Source: an uncultured Eggerthellaceae bacterium (GTDB taxonomy: Bacteria; Actinomycetota; Coriobacteriia; Coriobacteriales; Eggerthellaceae). Taken from it: a DNA stretch of 16,410 bases. The translations under genes were made by a program, and so were the position numbers. Positions 1 to 7,382 of the stretch are shown one piece after another. The notes beneath the pieces were generated by a model. It worked only from the letters and a program-made list of their open reading frames with translations, searched no databases and was not told the DNA's origin. The stretch covers positions 1 to 16,410 of the forward strand of contig CAJTML010000040.1 in NCBI GenBank assembly GCA_910577495.1. The letters run 5' to 3'. Position 1 is the first letter of the stretch; every line of letters starts with the position of its first letter.

Positions 1-325
1 CTCCGATGAGCGCCGCCTGCAAAGCATCGTTTTTTGCCACGCGATCCTGCGGCGTCTCTTTGGGCATACGATAGGCCGCAGCCAGCGGCTCAAAGGCACG
101 TGCGTCTTCGTCAATGAGCTCAAGCAGGCGTTCGCGAAGCACCGCAAGCTTTTCAAGCGCAATATAGACATCGGCCTCCACCTGGGCATACGTTTTTTTG
201 CCCACCGTGAGATTGCCCACCATGGACGCCAGCGACGAAGCAAGCACACCCACGTACGCACTTGCACCGCCACCACCGGGGGTAGGATCAGCACTGGCAA
301 GAGACTCTATAAATTTCGTATCCAC
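1..325 (-). CDS. fchA: Methenyltetrahydrofolate cyclohydrolase / formiminotransferase-cyclodeaminase family protein, 5' part only
   Basis: The visible 108 codons are the N-terminal half of a small helical protein of the cyclodeaminase-cyclohydrolase (FtcD C-terminal/FchA) family; the rest lies beyond the left edge. Family members interconvert 5,10-methenyl- and 10-formyl-tetrahydrofolate or deaminate formimino-THF. Seen directly: an N-terminal helix (TKFIESLAS), the glycine-rich PTPGGGGASAYVG folate-binding loop at about residues 14-26, then the LIDEDARAFEPLAAAYRMPK segment typical of the family. The start is a GTG at 323-325. The fhs stop codon TAA (335-337) lies in the same reading frame only 9 nt before it, and the purine-rich AAGGTGGG between them can act as ribosome binding site, so translation is probably coupled to fhs. 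Its position after fhs favours a cyclohydrolase role in one-carbon metabolism over histidine degradation; that choice is inference. Confidence 0.85.
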   Translation of the reverse strand, partial: MDTKFIESLASADPTPGGGGASAYVGVLASSLASMVGNLTVGKKTYAQVEADVYIALEKLAVLRERLLELIDEDARAFEPLAAAYRMPKETPQDRVAKNDALQAALIG

Positions 326-334
326 GAACCCACC

Positions 335-2002
335 TTAGAACAGGCCGCTAATCTTTCCGGTCTCATCAACGTCAATGCGCTCTGCAGCCGGCACCTTCGG
401 CAGACCCGGCATGGTCATGATGTCGCCCGTGAGCGCCACCACAAAGCCAGCACCTGCAGAAACCTTCACGTTGCGCACCACAATACGGAAGTCACGCGGC
501 GCACCGAGCTTTTTCGCGTCATCCGAGAAGCTGTACTGGGTCTTCGCCATACATACCGGCATGTGTCCGAACCCAAGCTTCTCCAAGTTCGCAATTTCTG
601 CGGCAGCTTTCGGCTCAAAATCAACGCCATCAGCGTGGTAAATCTTTTGCGCAATAGCTTCAATCTTTTCAGCAAGCGACATATCGTCGGTATAGGCCAG
701 CGTGAAGTCGTTGGGCTGCTCGCACAGACGCACAACCTCTTGCGCAAGGGCAACGCCGCCTTCGCCACCTTTTGCCCACACCTCTGACAGTGCAACGTTA
801 ACGCCCAGCTCACGGCAGCGTTTTTCCACAAGCGCAAGCTCAGCTTCCGTATCAGTTGGGAAGCGATTAATGGCCACCACGCACGGCAATTGGTATACCT
901 GCGTGATGTTTTCCACGTGCTGCAAGAGGTTTGGAAGACCCGCATCCAGCGCCTCTAAGTTTTCCTCGTTCAGGTCTGCCTTTGCCACGCCGCCATGGTT
1001 TTTGAGCGCGCGCACCGTAGCAACCACCACAACCGCATCTGGGTTCAGGCCAGCCAGGCGACACTTGATGTCCAAGAACTTCTCTGCACCCAGATCAGCG
1101 CCAAAGCCTGCTTCGGTCACGCAATAATCGCCCAAGGCCATTGCCATGCGCGTGGCCATAATGGAGTTGCACCCATGAGCAATGTTGGCGAAAGGACCAC
1201 CGTGTACAAACGCCGGCGTTCCTTCCAACGTCTGCACCAAATTTGGCTTGAGCGCGTCTTTGAGCAGCGCCGTCATAGCACCTTGGGCGTTAAGGTCGCC
1301 CGCGGTCACCGGCTGATCATCGCGGGTGTAACCCACCACGATGCGTGCCAAGCGCTCTTTGAGATCGGTAATTGAGGTGGCCAAACAAAAGATTGCCATG
1401 ATTTCACTGGCTACCGTGATGTCGAATCCATCTTCGCGCGGCATGCCGTGCGCCTTGCCGCCTAAACCATCAACCACGTTGCGCAGCTGACGATCATTCA
1501 TATCCACCACGCGCTTCCACGTGATCTTGCGAACATCAATACCAAGTTCGTTGCCTTGCTGGATATGATTGTCAAGCATAGCTGCCAACAAGTTGTTTGC
1601 AGCGCTGATAGCATGAAAGTCTCCGGTGAAGTGCAGATTGATGTCTTCCATAGGAATGACCTGGGCATATCCGCCACCTGCAGCGCCACCCTTCACACCA
1701 AATACTGGGCCTAAGGACGGCTCGCGCAGGGCGACCACCACGTTTTTGCCCAGGATAGAAAGCGCATCTGCCAGACCAACCGTCGTGGTGGTCTTGCCCT
1801 CGCCTGCGGGCGTGGGGTTAATGGCGGTCACCAAAATGAGTTTGCCCGCATCATGGGGCTGATCAACAAGCAGGTTGTAGTCAACCTTCGCCTTATTTGA
1901 GCCATACAGCTCCAAATACGACTCCGGCACGCCAGCCTTCTCAGCGATCTCGGTAATGTGCTTCGGGGTTGTTGCTTGGGCAATTTCAATGTCGGTTAAC
2001 AT
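335..2002 (-). CDS. fhs: Formate--tetrahydrofolate ligase
   Basis: Cytoplasmic enzyme that uses ATP to join formate to tetrahydrofolate, giving 10-formyl-THF for purine and formyl-Met-tRNA synthesis and, via a cyclohydrolase, for other one-carbon units. At 555 residues it has the usual bacterial length. Seen: the P-loop PTPAGEGKTTTT at residues 63-74, the REPSLGPVFGVKGGAAGGGY block at 93-112, followed by PMEDINLHFTGD, and the C-terminal GDIMTMPGLPKVPAAERID block. The ATG at 2000-2002 is preceded by AAGGAG (complement of 2017-2022), a slightly long spacing of about 14 nt. It is followed after 9 nt by the fchA-like gene, forming a two-gene one-carbon module. The identification is very secure because the family is highly conserved. 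Confidence 0.98.
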   Translation of the reverse strand: MLTDIEIAQATTPKHITEIAEKAGVPESYLELYGSNKAKVDYNLLVDQPHDAGKLILVTAINPTPAGEGKTTTTVGLADALSILGKNVVVALREPSLGPVFGVKGGAAGGGYAQVIPMEDINLHFTGDFHAISAANNLLAAMLDNHIQQGNELGIDVRKITWKRVVDMNDRQLRNVVDGLGGKAHGMPREDGFDITVASEIMAIFCLATSITDLKERLARIVVGYTRDDQPVTAGDLNAQGAMTALLKDALKPNLVQTLEGTPAFVHGGPFANIAHGCNSIMATRMAMALGDYCVTEAGFGADLGAEKFLDIKCRLAGLNPDAVVVVATVRALKNHGGVAKADLNEENLEALDAGLPNLLQHVENITQVYQLPCVVAINRFPTDTEAELALVEKRCRELGVNVALSEVWAKGGEGGVALAQEVVRLCEQPNDFTLAYTDDMSLAEKIEAIAQKIYHADGVDFEPKAAAEIANLEKLGFGHMPVCMAKTQYSFSDDAKKLGAPRDFRIVVRNVKVSAGAGFVVALTGDIMTMPGLPKVPAAERIDVDETGKISGLF

Positions 2003-2036
2003 GTCGGGCCCTCACTCTCCTTCTTGTTGATGCTTC

Positions 2037-2067
2037 AGTATGATTCGCGAAAACACGGCGAATTCAA
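2037..2067 (-). promoter_or_regulatory. Candidate promoter of the fhs-fchA pair
   Basis: Reading on the minus strand, TTGAAT (complement of 2062-2067) and CATACT (complement of 2037-2042) are separated by 19 nt and lie just upstream of the fhs ribosome binding site. The hexamers are fair and the spacer is longer than the ideal 17, so this is only a candidate. No hairpin that would suggest a riboswitch was seen in the 139-bp gap between coaX and fhs. Confidence 0.3.
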
Positions 2068-2141
2068 GGGCGCTCCGCGCGCCGCTCTCCCGCCCTGCAC
2101 ATCGCGGAAATACCAGTATACATGCCCAAACCTACAGCGCT

Positions 2142-2918
2142 TCACTCCGCGCGCGAATTGTGTTCAAAGACCAGACGAAGTCCTTCAAGCGTAAGATTTC
2201 GGTCAACCTGCGTAATGGTTTTTGAGTGCGGCGCAATACGCGTTGCTAAACCGCCCGTTGCAATGACCGGCGTCGTGTAGCCGAGTTGCTCATGAATGCG
2301 CGCTACCAAACCGTCCGCGCGGTCAGCTTCGCCATACAAAATACCGATTTGCAGCGCTTGTGCAGTTGAGGTGCCGATAGCTGCCTCGGGATCATCCATA
2401 TGGATACCTGCCAGCATGCTTGCGTGGCTAAACAGTGCGCTTGCCGCCGTTTCAAGACCGGGCGCAATCACGCCTCCGCAGAAACATCCGTCCTGGTCAA
2501 TGACTTCAATGTTGGTTGCGGTGCCGAAATCAACCACTACGGCAGGTGCCCCATAACGCTCGCGCGCCGCCACCGCATCAGCCACACGGTCTGAGCCAAT
2601 CTCAGCAGGCCGCGGATAGGTTGCGGCGAATAAGCTGCCAGCGGTTTTTGCCGAGCAGACAAGCGCGGGCATACCCGTCAGTGCCTGTGCTGTTTCATCC
2701 CACGCTTCAGTCAGATGCGGCACGACCGAAGCAAGCGACATGCCGCAGAGTGACGCACGCTCAATGTCCTCCCCATCAAGCAGCGACATGAGCTTGACGC
2801 GCAAATCATCTCCAGTATGGCTTTTGTTGGTAGCAAACCTCCAGCGGTACCGCAGGTTTTCGCCCTCAAATACGCCGACCACTGTTTGGGTATTTCCCAC
2901 GTCAACTGCTAATAACAT
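2142..2918 (-). CDS. coaX: Type III pantothenate kinase
   Basis: Phosphorylates pantothenate in the first step of coenzyme A synthesis; type III enzymes of the acetate-kinase/Hsp70 fold need a monovalent cation and are not inhibited by CoA. The 258 residues match the family length. Seen: the phosphate-1 motif VDVGNTQT at residues 5-12, GSDRVAD at 108-114 with the expected pantothenate-contacting Asp110 and Arg111, the phosphate-2 motif VDFGTATN at 129-136, and GGVIAPG at 148-154. The ATG at 2916-2918 follows TAAGGA (complement of 2931-2936) by about 12 nt. It is transcribed divergently from the response regulator gene. coaX commonly lies near tilS-hpt-ftsH in Gram-positive genomes, as it does here at some distance. 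Confidence 0.96.
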   Translation of the reverse strand: MLLAVDVGNTQTVVGVFEGENLRYRWRFATNKSHTGDDLRVKLMSLLDGEDIERASLCGMSLASVVPHLTEAWDETAQALTGMPALVCSAKTAGSLFAATYPRPAEIGSDRVADAVAARERYGAPAVVVDFGTATNIEVIDQDGCFCGGVIAPGLETAASALFSHASMLAGIHMDDPEAAIGTSTAQALQIGILYGEADRADGLVARIHEQLGYTTPVIATGGLATRIAPHSKTITQVDRNLTLEGLRLVFEHNSRAE

Positions 2919-2958
2919 AATTTTGTGCGTTCCTTAGTTCGACAACCGATTCGCACAT

Positions 2959-2964
2959 ATTATA
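2959..2964 (-). promoter_or_regulatory. Candidate -10 box for coaX
   Basis: The complement of 2959-2964 is a perfect TATAAT about 40 nt upstream of the coaX start codon. No good -35 hexamer sits 17 nt upstream; the place where it would lie (about 2982-2987) overlaps the -35 of the divergent response regulator promoter. An AT-rich island in GC-rich surroundings supports the call. Confidence 0.5.
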
Positions 2965-2980
2965 GTAATAATCTCCGATT

Positions 2981-3009
2981 TTTGTGTTATCCTGACTACT
3001 GTATATAAT
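2981..3009 (+). promoter_or_regulatory. Candidate promoter of the response regulator gene
   Basis: TTTGTG at 2981-2986 and a perfect TATAAT at 3004-3009 are spaced by 17 nt, giving a sigma-70-like promoter. It would produce a leader of roughly 75 nt before the ATG at 3090. This promoter and the coaX -10 are back to back, so their upstream elements overlap. Confidence 0.6.
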
Positions 3010-3089
3010 TCGGGACAAATCGTACGTAACTCCCGCAACGTGCTTCCCACCAACAGCGCGCCAAGGTACGTGCAGAAGGAAGGCATACT

Positions 3090-3785
3090 ATGAACGAAAC
3101 CCCGCATCGCATCCTTGTTGTTGACGATGAGCCCTCAATTACAGAGTTCGTTAGCTATGCTCTTAAAAAGGAAGGCTTCTTTAGCGACGTCGTTGACAAC
3201 GGTGAAGATGCTCTTGCTTTAGCCAGCAAGAACTCTTACGACTTGTTTATCGTGGATATCATGCTTCCGGGCATGGATGGATATGAATTGTGTCGCCGCC
3301 TCCGCTCAAAGACCACGGTTCCCGTTTTGTTCTTGTCTGCTCGTGACACCGAACTTGATAAAGTGGTCGGTCTTGAGATTGGCGGAGACGATTACTTGGC
3401 AAAACCCTTTGGCGTTCGTGAGCTGATTGCCCGCGTGCGCGCACTGCTTCGTCGCAGTTCTGGCGGAGACTTCCCGGGTGCCAGCCATGCAGTTACCGCA
3501 AGTGGTATTACGCTGGACGAAGATGCGCACACCGCTTCAGGTGAGCATGGTGAGATTGAGCTTACCCCGCGTGAGTTTGAGCTGCTGGCAAGCCTTATGA
3601 AGAGTGCTGGCAAAGTGGTTTCTCGCGAAGACTTGCTCCGTGACGCATGGGGTTGGGAGTACCTGACCGAAACCAAGACGGTTGACACCCACATCAAGCG
3701 TCTGCGCGACAAGATTGAGTCTGCCGGCTACGACCCGGCACTGGTTGAGACCGTGCGCGGCTACGGCTATCGCTTCAAGGCATAA
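3090..3785 (+). CDS. OmpR/PhoB-family response regulator, no adjacent sensor kinase
   Basis: A 231-residue two-domain DNA-binding regulator. The receiver domain (about residues 7-120) has the acidic pair Asp12-Asp13, the phospho-acceptor Asp56 in DLFIVDIMLPGMDG, Ser83 in FLSA at the switch position, and Lys105 in LAKPF. A short linker leads to the winged-helix effector domain (about 136-230), with LTPREFELL and the recognition-helix segment TVDTHIKRLRDKIE, ending in VRGYGYRF. A histidine kinase would be expected to phosphorylate it, but the next gene is fabH and a strong terminator follows at once, so it is an orphan locally. The start is backed by AGAAGGAAGG just upstream. Within the family it resembles MtrA, RegX3 or PhoB-type regulators, but its regulon cannot be told from the sequence. 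Confidence 0.95.
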   Translation: MNETPHRILVVDDEPSITEFVSYALKKEGFFSDVVDNGEDALALASKNSYDLFIVDIMLPGMDGYELCRRLRSKTTVPVLFLSARDTELDKVVGLEIGGDDYLAKPFGVRELIARVRALLRRSSGGDFPGASHAVTASGITLDEDAHTASGEHGEIELTPREFELLASLMKSAGKVVSREDLLRDAWGWEYLTETKTVDTHIKRLRDKIESAGYDPALVETVRGYGYRFKA

Positions 3786-3814
3786 GCTTTTGCGAACATC
3801 ACTTGAGATGCAAC

Positions 3815-3848
3815 AAACCCCCGGCCGCGGTCGGGGGTTTTCTTTTTT
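3815..3848 (+). terminator. Rho-independent terminator after the response regulator
   Basis: Perfect 9-bp arms, AAACCCCCG (3815-3823) and CGGGGGTTT (3832-3840), enclose an 8-nt GC-rich loop and are followed by TCTTTTTT. It lies about 30 nt past the stop codon and separates the regulator transcript from fabH. Confidence 0.93.
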
Positions 3849-3887
3849 GACCCTCGTCGATCCGCCCACAGAGAAATCTAAGTGGTT

Positions 3888-3896
3888 TGGTATACT
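3888..3896 (+). promoter_or_regulatory. Candidate extended -10 promoter of fabH
   Basis: TGGTATACT at 3888-3896 fits the extended -10 pattern TGnTATAAT with one mismatch in the hexamer. No convincing -35 is 17 nt upstream, which is tolerable for an extended -10 promoter. The predicted transcription start, near 3903, falls at the edge of the palindrome at 3904-3916. Confidence 0.5.
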
Positions 3897-3903
3897 TATT
3901 TAG

Positions 3904-3916
3904 TTTGATGATCAAA
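3904..3916 (+). promoter_or_regulatory. Palindromic operator candidate resembling a FabT box
   Basis: TTTGAT-G-ATCAAA is a perfect inverted repeat with 6-bp arms around one base, flanked as AG...AT. The fatty-acid regulator FabT (MarR family) of streptococci and lactococci binds a palindrome close to AGTTTGATTATCAAATT, and here only the centre and one flank differ. It sits at the predicted transcription start of fabH, a position where a bound protein would repress. That a FabT-like protein exists in this genome is inference. Confidence 0.5.
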
Positions 3917-3945
3917 ATAAATTCCTCGCGAAAGAAGGCTTATCC

Positions 3946-5082
3946 ATGGGATGTTGCATTGTTGGATGCGGAAAAGGACTCCCCGCGCTTGATGTCACCA
4001 ATGACGAATTAGCGCAGCTCGTAGAAACCAGTGATGAGTGGATCAGCTCTCGTACCGGCATTCGTTCGCGCCGTATTTCGGTTGAGGAGACGTCCCTTGA
4101 TTTGGCCGAAGTGGCTGCTCGTCAAGCGCTTGGTTGGGATGGCGAAGGAGCCGGTATACAAGGACAGCCTGCTTTCGCAGCTGAGGATATTGACCTCGTA
4201 GTATTCTCCACGCTGACCCCTGACGCACTTTTGCCTTCTTCTGCGGCACTCCTTCGCCGTCGCCTGGGGCTAACCAATGCCGTTTCATTTGATCTCAATG
4301 CCGCCTGTTCGGGCTTTGTCTACAGCCTATCGGTCACCGAAGCGCTCATGGCAGCTTCGCAAGCAAACGTGGGCGGCGCCGGTGGACGCAACCACTACCA
4401 TCGCGCGCTTGTCGTTGGTGCCGAGCGCCTCTCGCGCATTACGAACTGGAGTGATCGCAACACGTGCGTACTCTTTGGCGATGGCGCAGGCGCGGTCGTT
4501 GTGGAATGGCGCGACGATGCACCTGGCATTATCTCCAGCTACATCCACAACGACGACGACACAACCAACTCGTTGGTCTGCCCCGCCGCATTTGATTCGT
4601 CCTTTGCTTTTGACGAGCAGGGTGTTAATGCCGCATTCGCGCAAGATCCTGCGCTACTGTTGGCGGATGCATCGCTTGCGCGCGTGGACGAAGAGCTCGG
4701 TGTTGCTGAAGGTGTCGCTGCTGGTGAGCCACGCCAAGCTATTCGCATGGATGGACAGAAAGTCTTCAAGTTCGCTGGCAATGCACTGACCAATGCTGTA
4801 CTTGAAGTGCTTGAGCGCGCAGGCCTCACCCTTGATGACATTGCGCTTATCGTTCCTCACCAGGCCAATGAGCGCATCATCAAATTTGCCGCGAAGAAAT
4901 TGGGGCTTGGGCTTGAAAAATTCCAAATCTCAATTGCGCATCGCGGCAATTCTTCAGCTGCTTGTGTACCCATGACCTTGTGCGACGCGTACGAAAGCGG
5001 AAAGATTGCCCCAGGTGATAAGGTAATCATGGTGGCGTTTGGCGCCGGTCTCACCTCAGGAGCTGTGCTCTACGAAGCCTAG
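3946..5082 (+). CDS. fabH: 3-oxoacyl-[ACP] synthase III (KAS III)
   Basis: Condenses an acyl-CoA primer (acetyl- or branched acyl-CoA) with malonyl-ACP to start type II fatty acid synthesis in the cytoplasm. The catalytic triad is complete: Cys121 in DLNAACSGFVY, His305 in VPHQANERI and Asn335 in HRGNSSAA. GDGAGAVVVE at 178-187 and the terminal FGAGLTSGAVLYE are also family hallmarks. At 378 residues it is longer than the usual 310-340: extra acidic, alanine-rich residues lie around 66-80 and especially between about 215 and 262, ahead of the conserved MDGQKVFKFA. AGAAGG precedes the ATG at 3946. It stands alone between the regulator terminator and the convergent bioY, so the rest of the fab genes must be elsewhere. 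The chain-initiating specificity cannot be read from the sequence. Confidence 0.96.
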   Translation: MGCCIVGCGKGLPALDVTNDELAQLVETSDEWISSRTGIRSRRISVEETSLDLAEVAARQALGWDGEGAGIQGQPAFAAEDIDLVVFSTLTPDALLPSSAALLRRRLGLTNAVSFDLNAACSGFVYSLSVTEALMAASQANVGGAGGRNHYHRALVVGAERLSRITNWSDRNTCVLFGDGAGAVVVEWRDDAPGIISSYIHNDDDTTNSLVCPAAFDSSFAFDEQGVNAAFAQDPALLLADASLARVDEELGVAEGVAAGEPRQAIRMDGQKVFKFAGNALTNAVLEVLERAGLTLDDIALIVPHQANERIIKFAAKKLGLGLEKFQISIAHRGNSSAACVPMTLCDAYESGKIAPGDKVIMVAFGAGLTSGAVLYEA

Positions 5083-5112
5083 CGAAGCAAAGTCAGTCAG
5101 GCGGCAAAACTG

Positions 5113-5733
5113 CTAACGCAGCGAAACCGCCATGCGCACACCGCGCGCGCAGAATGCGGCAGCCACTACCTTGATGACGTCAACCAACACAAACGGTGCC
5201 ACCGTTGCCAAAAAAGACGCCTCGGGGCTCACACCCGCCACAACCATATATTGCGCCCAGCCGCAGACATAGGCAACCGCAACGTAGATAAGCGCTGCAG
5301 CCACATCAATAACCATGCCCTTGACCTGGGATTTGTTTGCAGAGTTTTTCGCCACCTTATTCATGAGGTGCAAGAACGCCAGTGCTGCGGCTGCCCCCAA
5401 CAAATAGCCCCACAGAAAGCCGCCGGTAGGGCCCGCCAGCACGCCGATGCCGCCGCGCATCCCCGAAAAGACCGGCACACCAATGGCGCCCAGCAACAGG
5501 TAGCCTCCAATTGCGGCAAGACACTGCTTGGGTGGCAGCACCAAAATGGCGAAGGCAACGGCGAAAATCTGCAGCGTAAACGGGATTGGACCAAACGGAA
5601 TCACGACCCATGCCGCCACTGCCATGATGGCAATGCAGAGTCCAACAAATACCACAAAGCGCGTGCGGGATACGGGTTTCGTTTTTGCTTTTGCTTTCGC
5701 CGCCGCGGGGGCTGCTTGCATCTCTTCGTTCAT
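5113..5733 (-). CDS. bioY: Biotin ECF transporter substrate-binding protein BioY
   Basis: A 206-residue integral membrane protein of the BioY family, the S-component that captures biotin for uptake with an energy-coupling factor module (EcfA, EcfA', EcfT, not in this window) or alone. After a cytoplasmic Ala/Lys-rich tail (residues 7-20), about six hydrophobic segments can be seen, at about 25-47, 50-67, 70-86, 97-123, 138-163 and 172-194. The family signature GAIGVPVFSGMRGGIGVLAG continues into PTGGFLWGY (82-110), and VDVIKVVAAA (184-193) matches the conserved Asp-Lys motif of the last helix. GGAGGG (complement of 5740-5745) lies at good spacing from the ATG. It follows the MATE gene after 42 nt and ends convergent to fabH. 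birA two genes upstream fits a biotin theme. Confidence 0.95.
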   Translation of the reverse strand: MNEEMQAAPAAAKAKAKTKPVSRTRFVVFVGLCIAIMAVAAWVVIPFGPIPFTLQIFAVAFAILVLPPKQCLAAIGGYLLLGAIGVPVFSGMRGGIGVLAGPTGGFLWGYLLGAAAALAFLHLMNKVAKNSANKSQVKGMVIDVAAALIYVAVAYVCGWAQYMVVAGVSPEASFLATVAPFVLVDVIKVVAAAFCARGVRMAVSLR

Positions 5734-5775
5734 ATTTTTCCCTCCGATGGTTCGCCGTACGTACGGTGTGCGGCT

Positions 5776-7209
5776 TTAGAACTTACTAGTTACCTCTCCA
5801 CTCTCAAGTTTGCGCAAGCGCTTCATCTCCAACAAGATAAAGATGAGCGTGGTGAAGATTGAAAGGAAGTCTGCCGCTGGCGTGGCGAAGTACAGCGCAT
5901 CCAAGCTGGTCAAATGCCACGGCAGCGCCGGCAGAATTTGCGGGAAGACAAACAACAGCGGAATCAAGAACAGAATCTGACGCGTCAACGACAGAAATAT
6001 TGACTTGAGGGGCTGCCCGGTTGCCTGGAAGTAGTTCGAGCCCACAATCTGAAAGCCAATAAAGGGCAGCATGGCCAACTGAATACGGAGGGCGAAGCTG
6101 GTAAAGCCACGCAGGTTGTCGTCGGAGATACCAAAGAAACCAACGATAGCGTCTGGGAAGATATGCACCGTTGCCCACAGGATAACTCCGATACCGGTCG
6201 CGCCGATAATGCCGCACCACAGCGTTTTCTTCACGCGCGGGTAGAGCTTCGCGCCGTAGTTGAAGCCCAGCAGCGGCTGGATTGCAATTGACATACCAAT
6301 CAGCGGCAGCACCGAGAACATGGACACGCGCTGCACCACACCAATAGATGCCAGCGCACCCTCAGCACCATACACGCTTTGGCTGCCATACAGATTGAGG
6401 AGGTTGTTCAGCACGAAGTTCACGACCGCCATGCCCGCTTGCACCGCGAAACTGGCAAGACCCAGCGACAAGATCATGCGAACGGTATTCCCCTTAAGTC
6501 GCATGAACGTGAATTTGAGCTTCATGGGAACATGCTTTGTGATCGTGAAGTACCACAGCACCGTCGCGCACGAAATTGCCTGACCGCAGACGGTTGCAAG
6601 CGCGCTTCCTTCGACACCCCAGCCAAGCACCATCACGAACAAATAGTTGAAACCCGTGCAGGCAACCGCACCAATAACCATCGTCATAAGCGCGCGATTA
6701 GGGGCACCAGCAGTACGAATAAAGTTGTTCACGCCCATGCCGATGCACTGGAAGATAAAACCAAGCGAGATGATCTGGATGAACTTCTGTGCGTAATCCC
6801 AGTCTTCGGCCGTGGCACCTGATACCGTCAGAAGGCCGTTAATGGTTGCCGGGATATGCGCCACAAACGCAATGATCAGTGCGAAGATAATTGACAGCGT
6901 GACCGTATTGCCCAGCGCGCGGTTTGCTTCATCGCGGTTGCCTTCGCCCATGCGCAGTGCCGCCAGTGCATTACCACCGTTGCCCACCAGCATGGCAATT
7001 GCCATAAATACCGTCATGATCGGCATAGCAACTGTAGCCGTTGCCAGGCCAATCTCGCCCATGGCGTTGCCCAAAAAGATGGAGTCAATCAGGTTATAAG
7101 CACCATTGACCAGCATGCCCAAAATGGATGGAACGGCGAATTCTACGATGAGCTTCGGGATTGAAGCCGATCCCATACGAGTGACTTTGTCAGGTTTTTG
7201 CGCTGCCAT
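5776..7209 (-). CDS. MATE-family multidrug/toxin efflux transporter
   Basis: A membrane antiporter of the MATE (MatE) family, which uses Na+ or H+ gradients to export organic cations and drugs. Two homologous halves of six helices are apparent. The first begins with IPKLIVEFAVPSILGMLVNG and contains the FLGNAMGEIGLATATVAMP stretch. The second begins near the MILSLGLASFAVQAGMAVV segment and includes PLIGMSIAIQPLLGFNYGA, a common MATE block. The start is set at the ATG of 7207-7209 (477 residues), because GAGGG lies 10 nt upstream and the MATE homology begins soon after. An in-frame ATG at 7275 would add 22 residues without a clear ribosome binding site and would run through an AT-rich, promoter-like region. 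It lies between birA and bioY on the same strand, so a link to biotin is possible but unproven. The substrate is unknown. Confidence 0.9.
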   Translation of the reverse strand: MAAQKPDKVTRMGSASIPKLIVEFAVPSILGMLVNGAYNLIDSIFLGNAMGEIGLATATVAMPIMTVFMAIAMLVGNGGNALAALRMGEGNRDEANRALGNTVTLSIIFALIIAFVAHIPATINGLLTVSGATAEDWDYAQKFIQIISLGFIFQCIGMGVNNFIRTAGAPNRALMTMVIGAVACTGFNYLFVMVLGWGVEGSALATVCGQAISCATVLWYFTITKHVPMKLKFTFMRLKGNTVRMILSLGLASFAVQAGMAVVNFVLNNLLNLYGSQSVYGAEGALASIGVVQRVSMFSVLPLIGMSIAIQPLLGFNYGAKLYPRVKKTLWCGIIGATGIGVILWATVHIFPDAIVGFFGISDDNLRGFTSFALRIQLAMLPFIGFQIVGSNYFQATGQPLKSIFLSLTRQILFLIPLLFVFPQILPALPWHLTSLDALYFATPAADFLSIFTTLIFILLEMKRLRKLESGEVTSKF

Positions 7210-7259
7210 AGGTGCATCGCCCTCTTCTATATATATGCTCCACTCAGAAAACGCCACGC

Positions 7260-7277
7260 ATATGGATTCCTCCATAT
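7260..7277. promoter_or_regulatory. Inverted repeat upstream of the MATE gene, operator candidate
   Basis: ATATGGA and TCCATAT form perfect 7-bp arms around TTCC, about 50 nt upstream of the preferred MATE start. The surrounding 170 bp between birA and MATE is richer in A+T than the genes (for example 7293-7316 and TATATATA near 7228-7235), as expected for a promoter region, but no convincing -35/-10 pair was found. A dyad of this size can occur by chance in a window this long. Confidence 0.3.
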
Positions 7278-7382
7278 ACGCGGCGTCCCCTACCCTTTAA
7301 GAAATATAATTTTAGCGTGAGAGCAAGCGGGGCATTCGACAATCATTGCGACGCGACGCAGGTTTGCTGCAGACGGCACGCG

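Noticed and set aside
3847..3852. TTGACC as the -35 box of fabH.
   Set aside because: It lies about 38 nt from the TATACT box, far beyond a usable spacer, and overlaps the tail of the terminator.
5083..5112. A shared terminator between the convergent fabH and bioY genes.
   Set aside because: The 30-bp gap and its borders show no stem followed by a T-run on either strand.
5755..5766. Perfect 12-bp palindrome CCGTACGTACGG just upstream of bioY.
   Set aside because: About four 12-bp palindromes are expected by chance in a window this long, and it does not match known BioR, BioQ or BirA operators that I can recall.
7210..7275. Extension of the MATE protein to the in-frame ATG at 7275.
   Set aside because: There is no good ribosome binding site there, the extra 22 residues do not resemble MATE sequence, and the ATG at 7209 has GAGGG at proper spacing.
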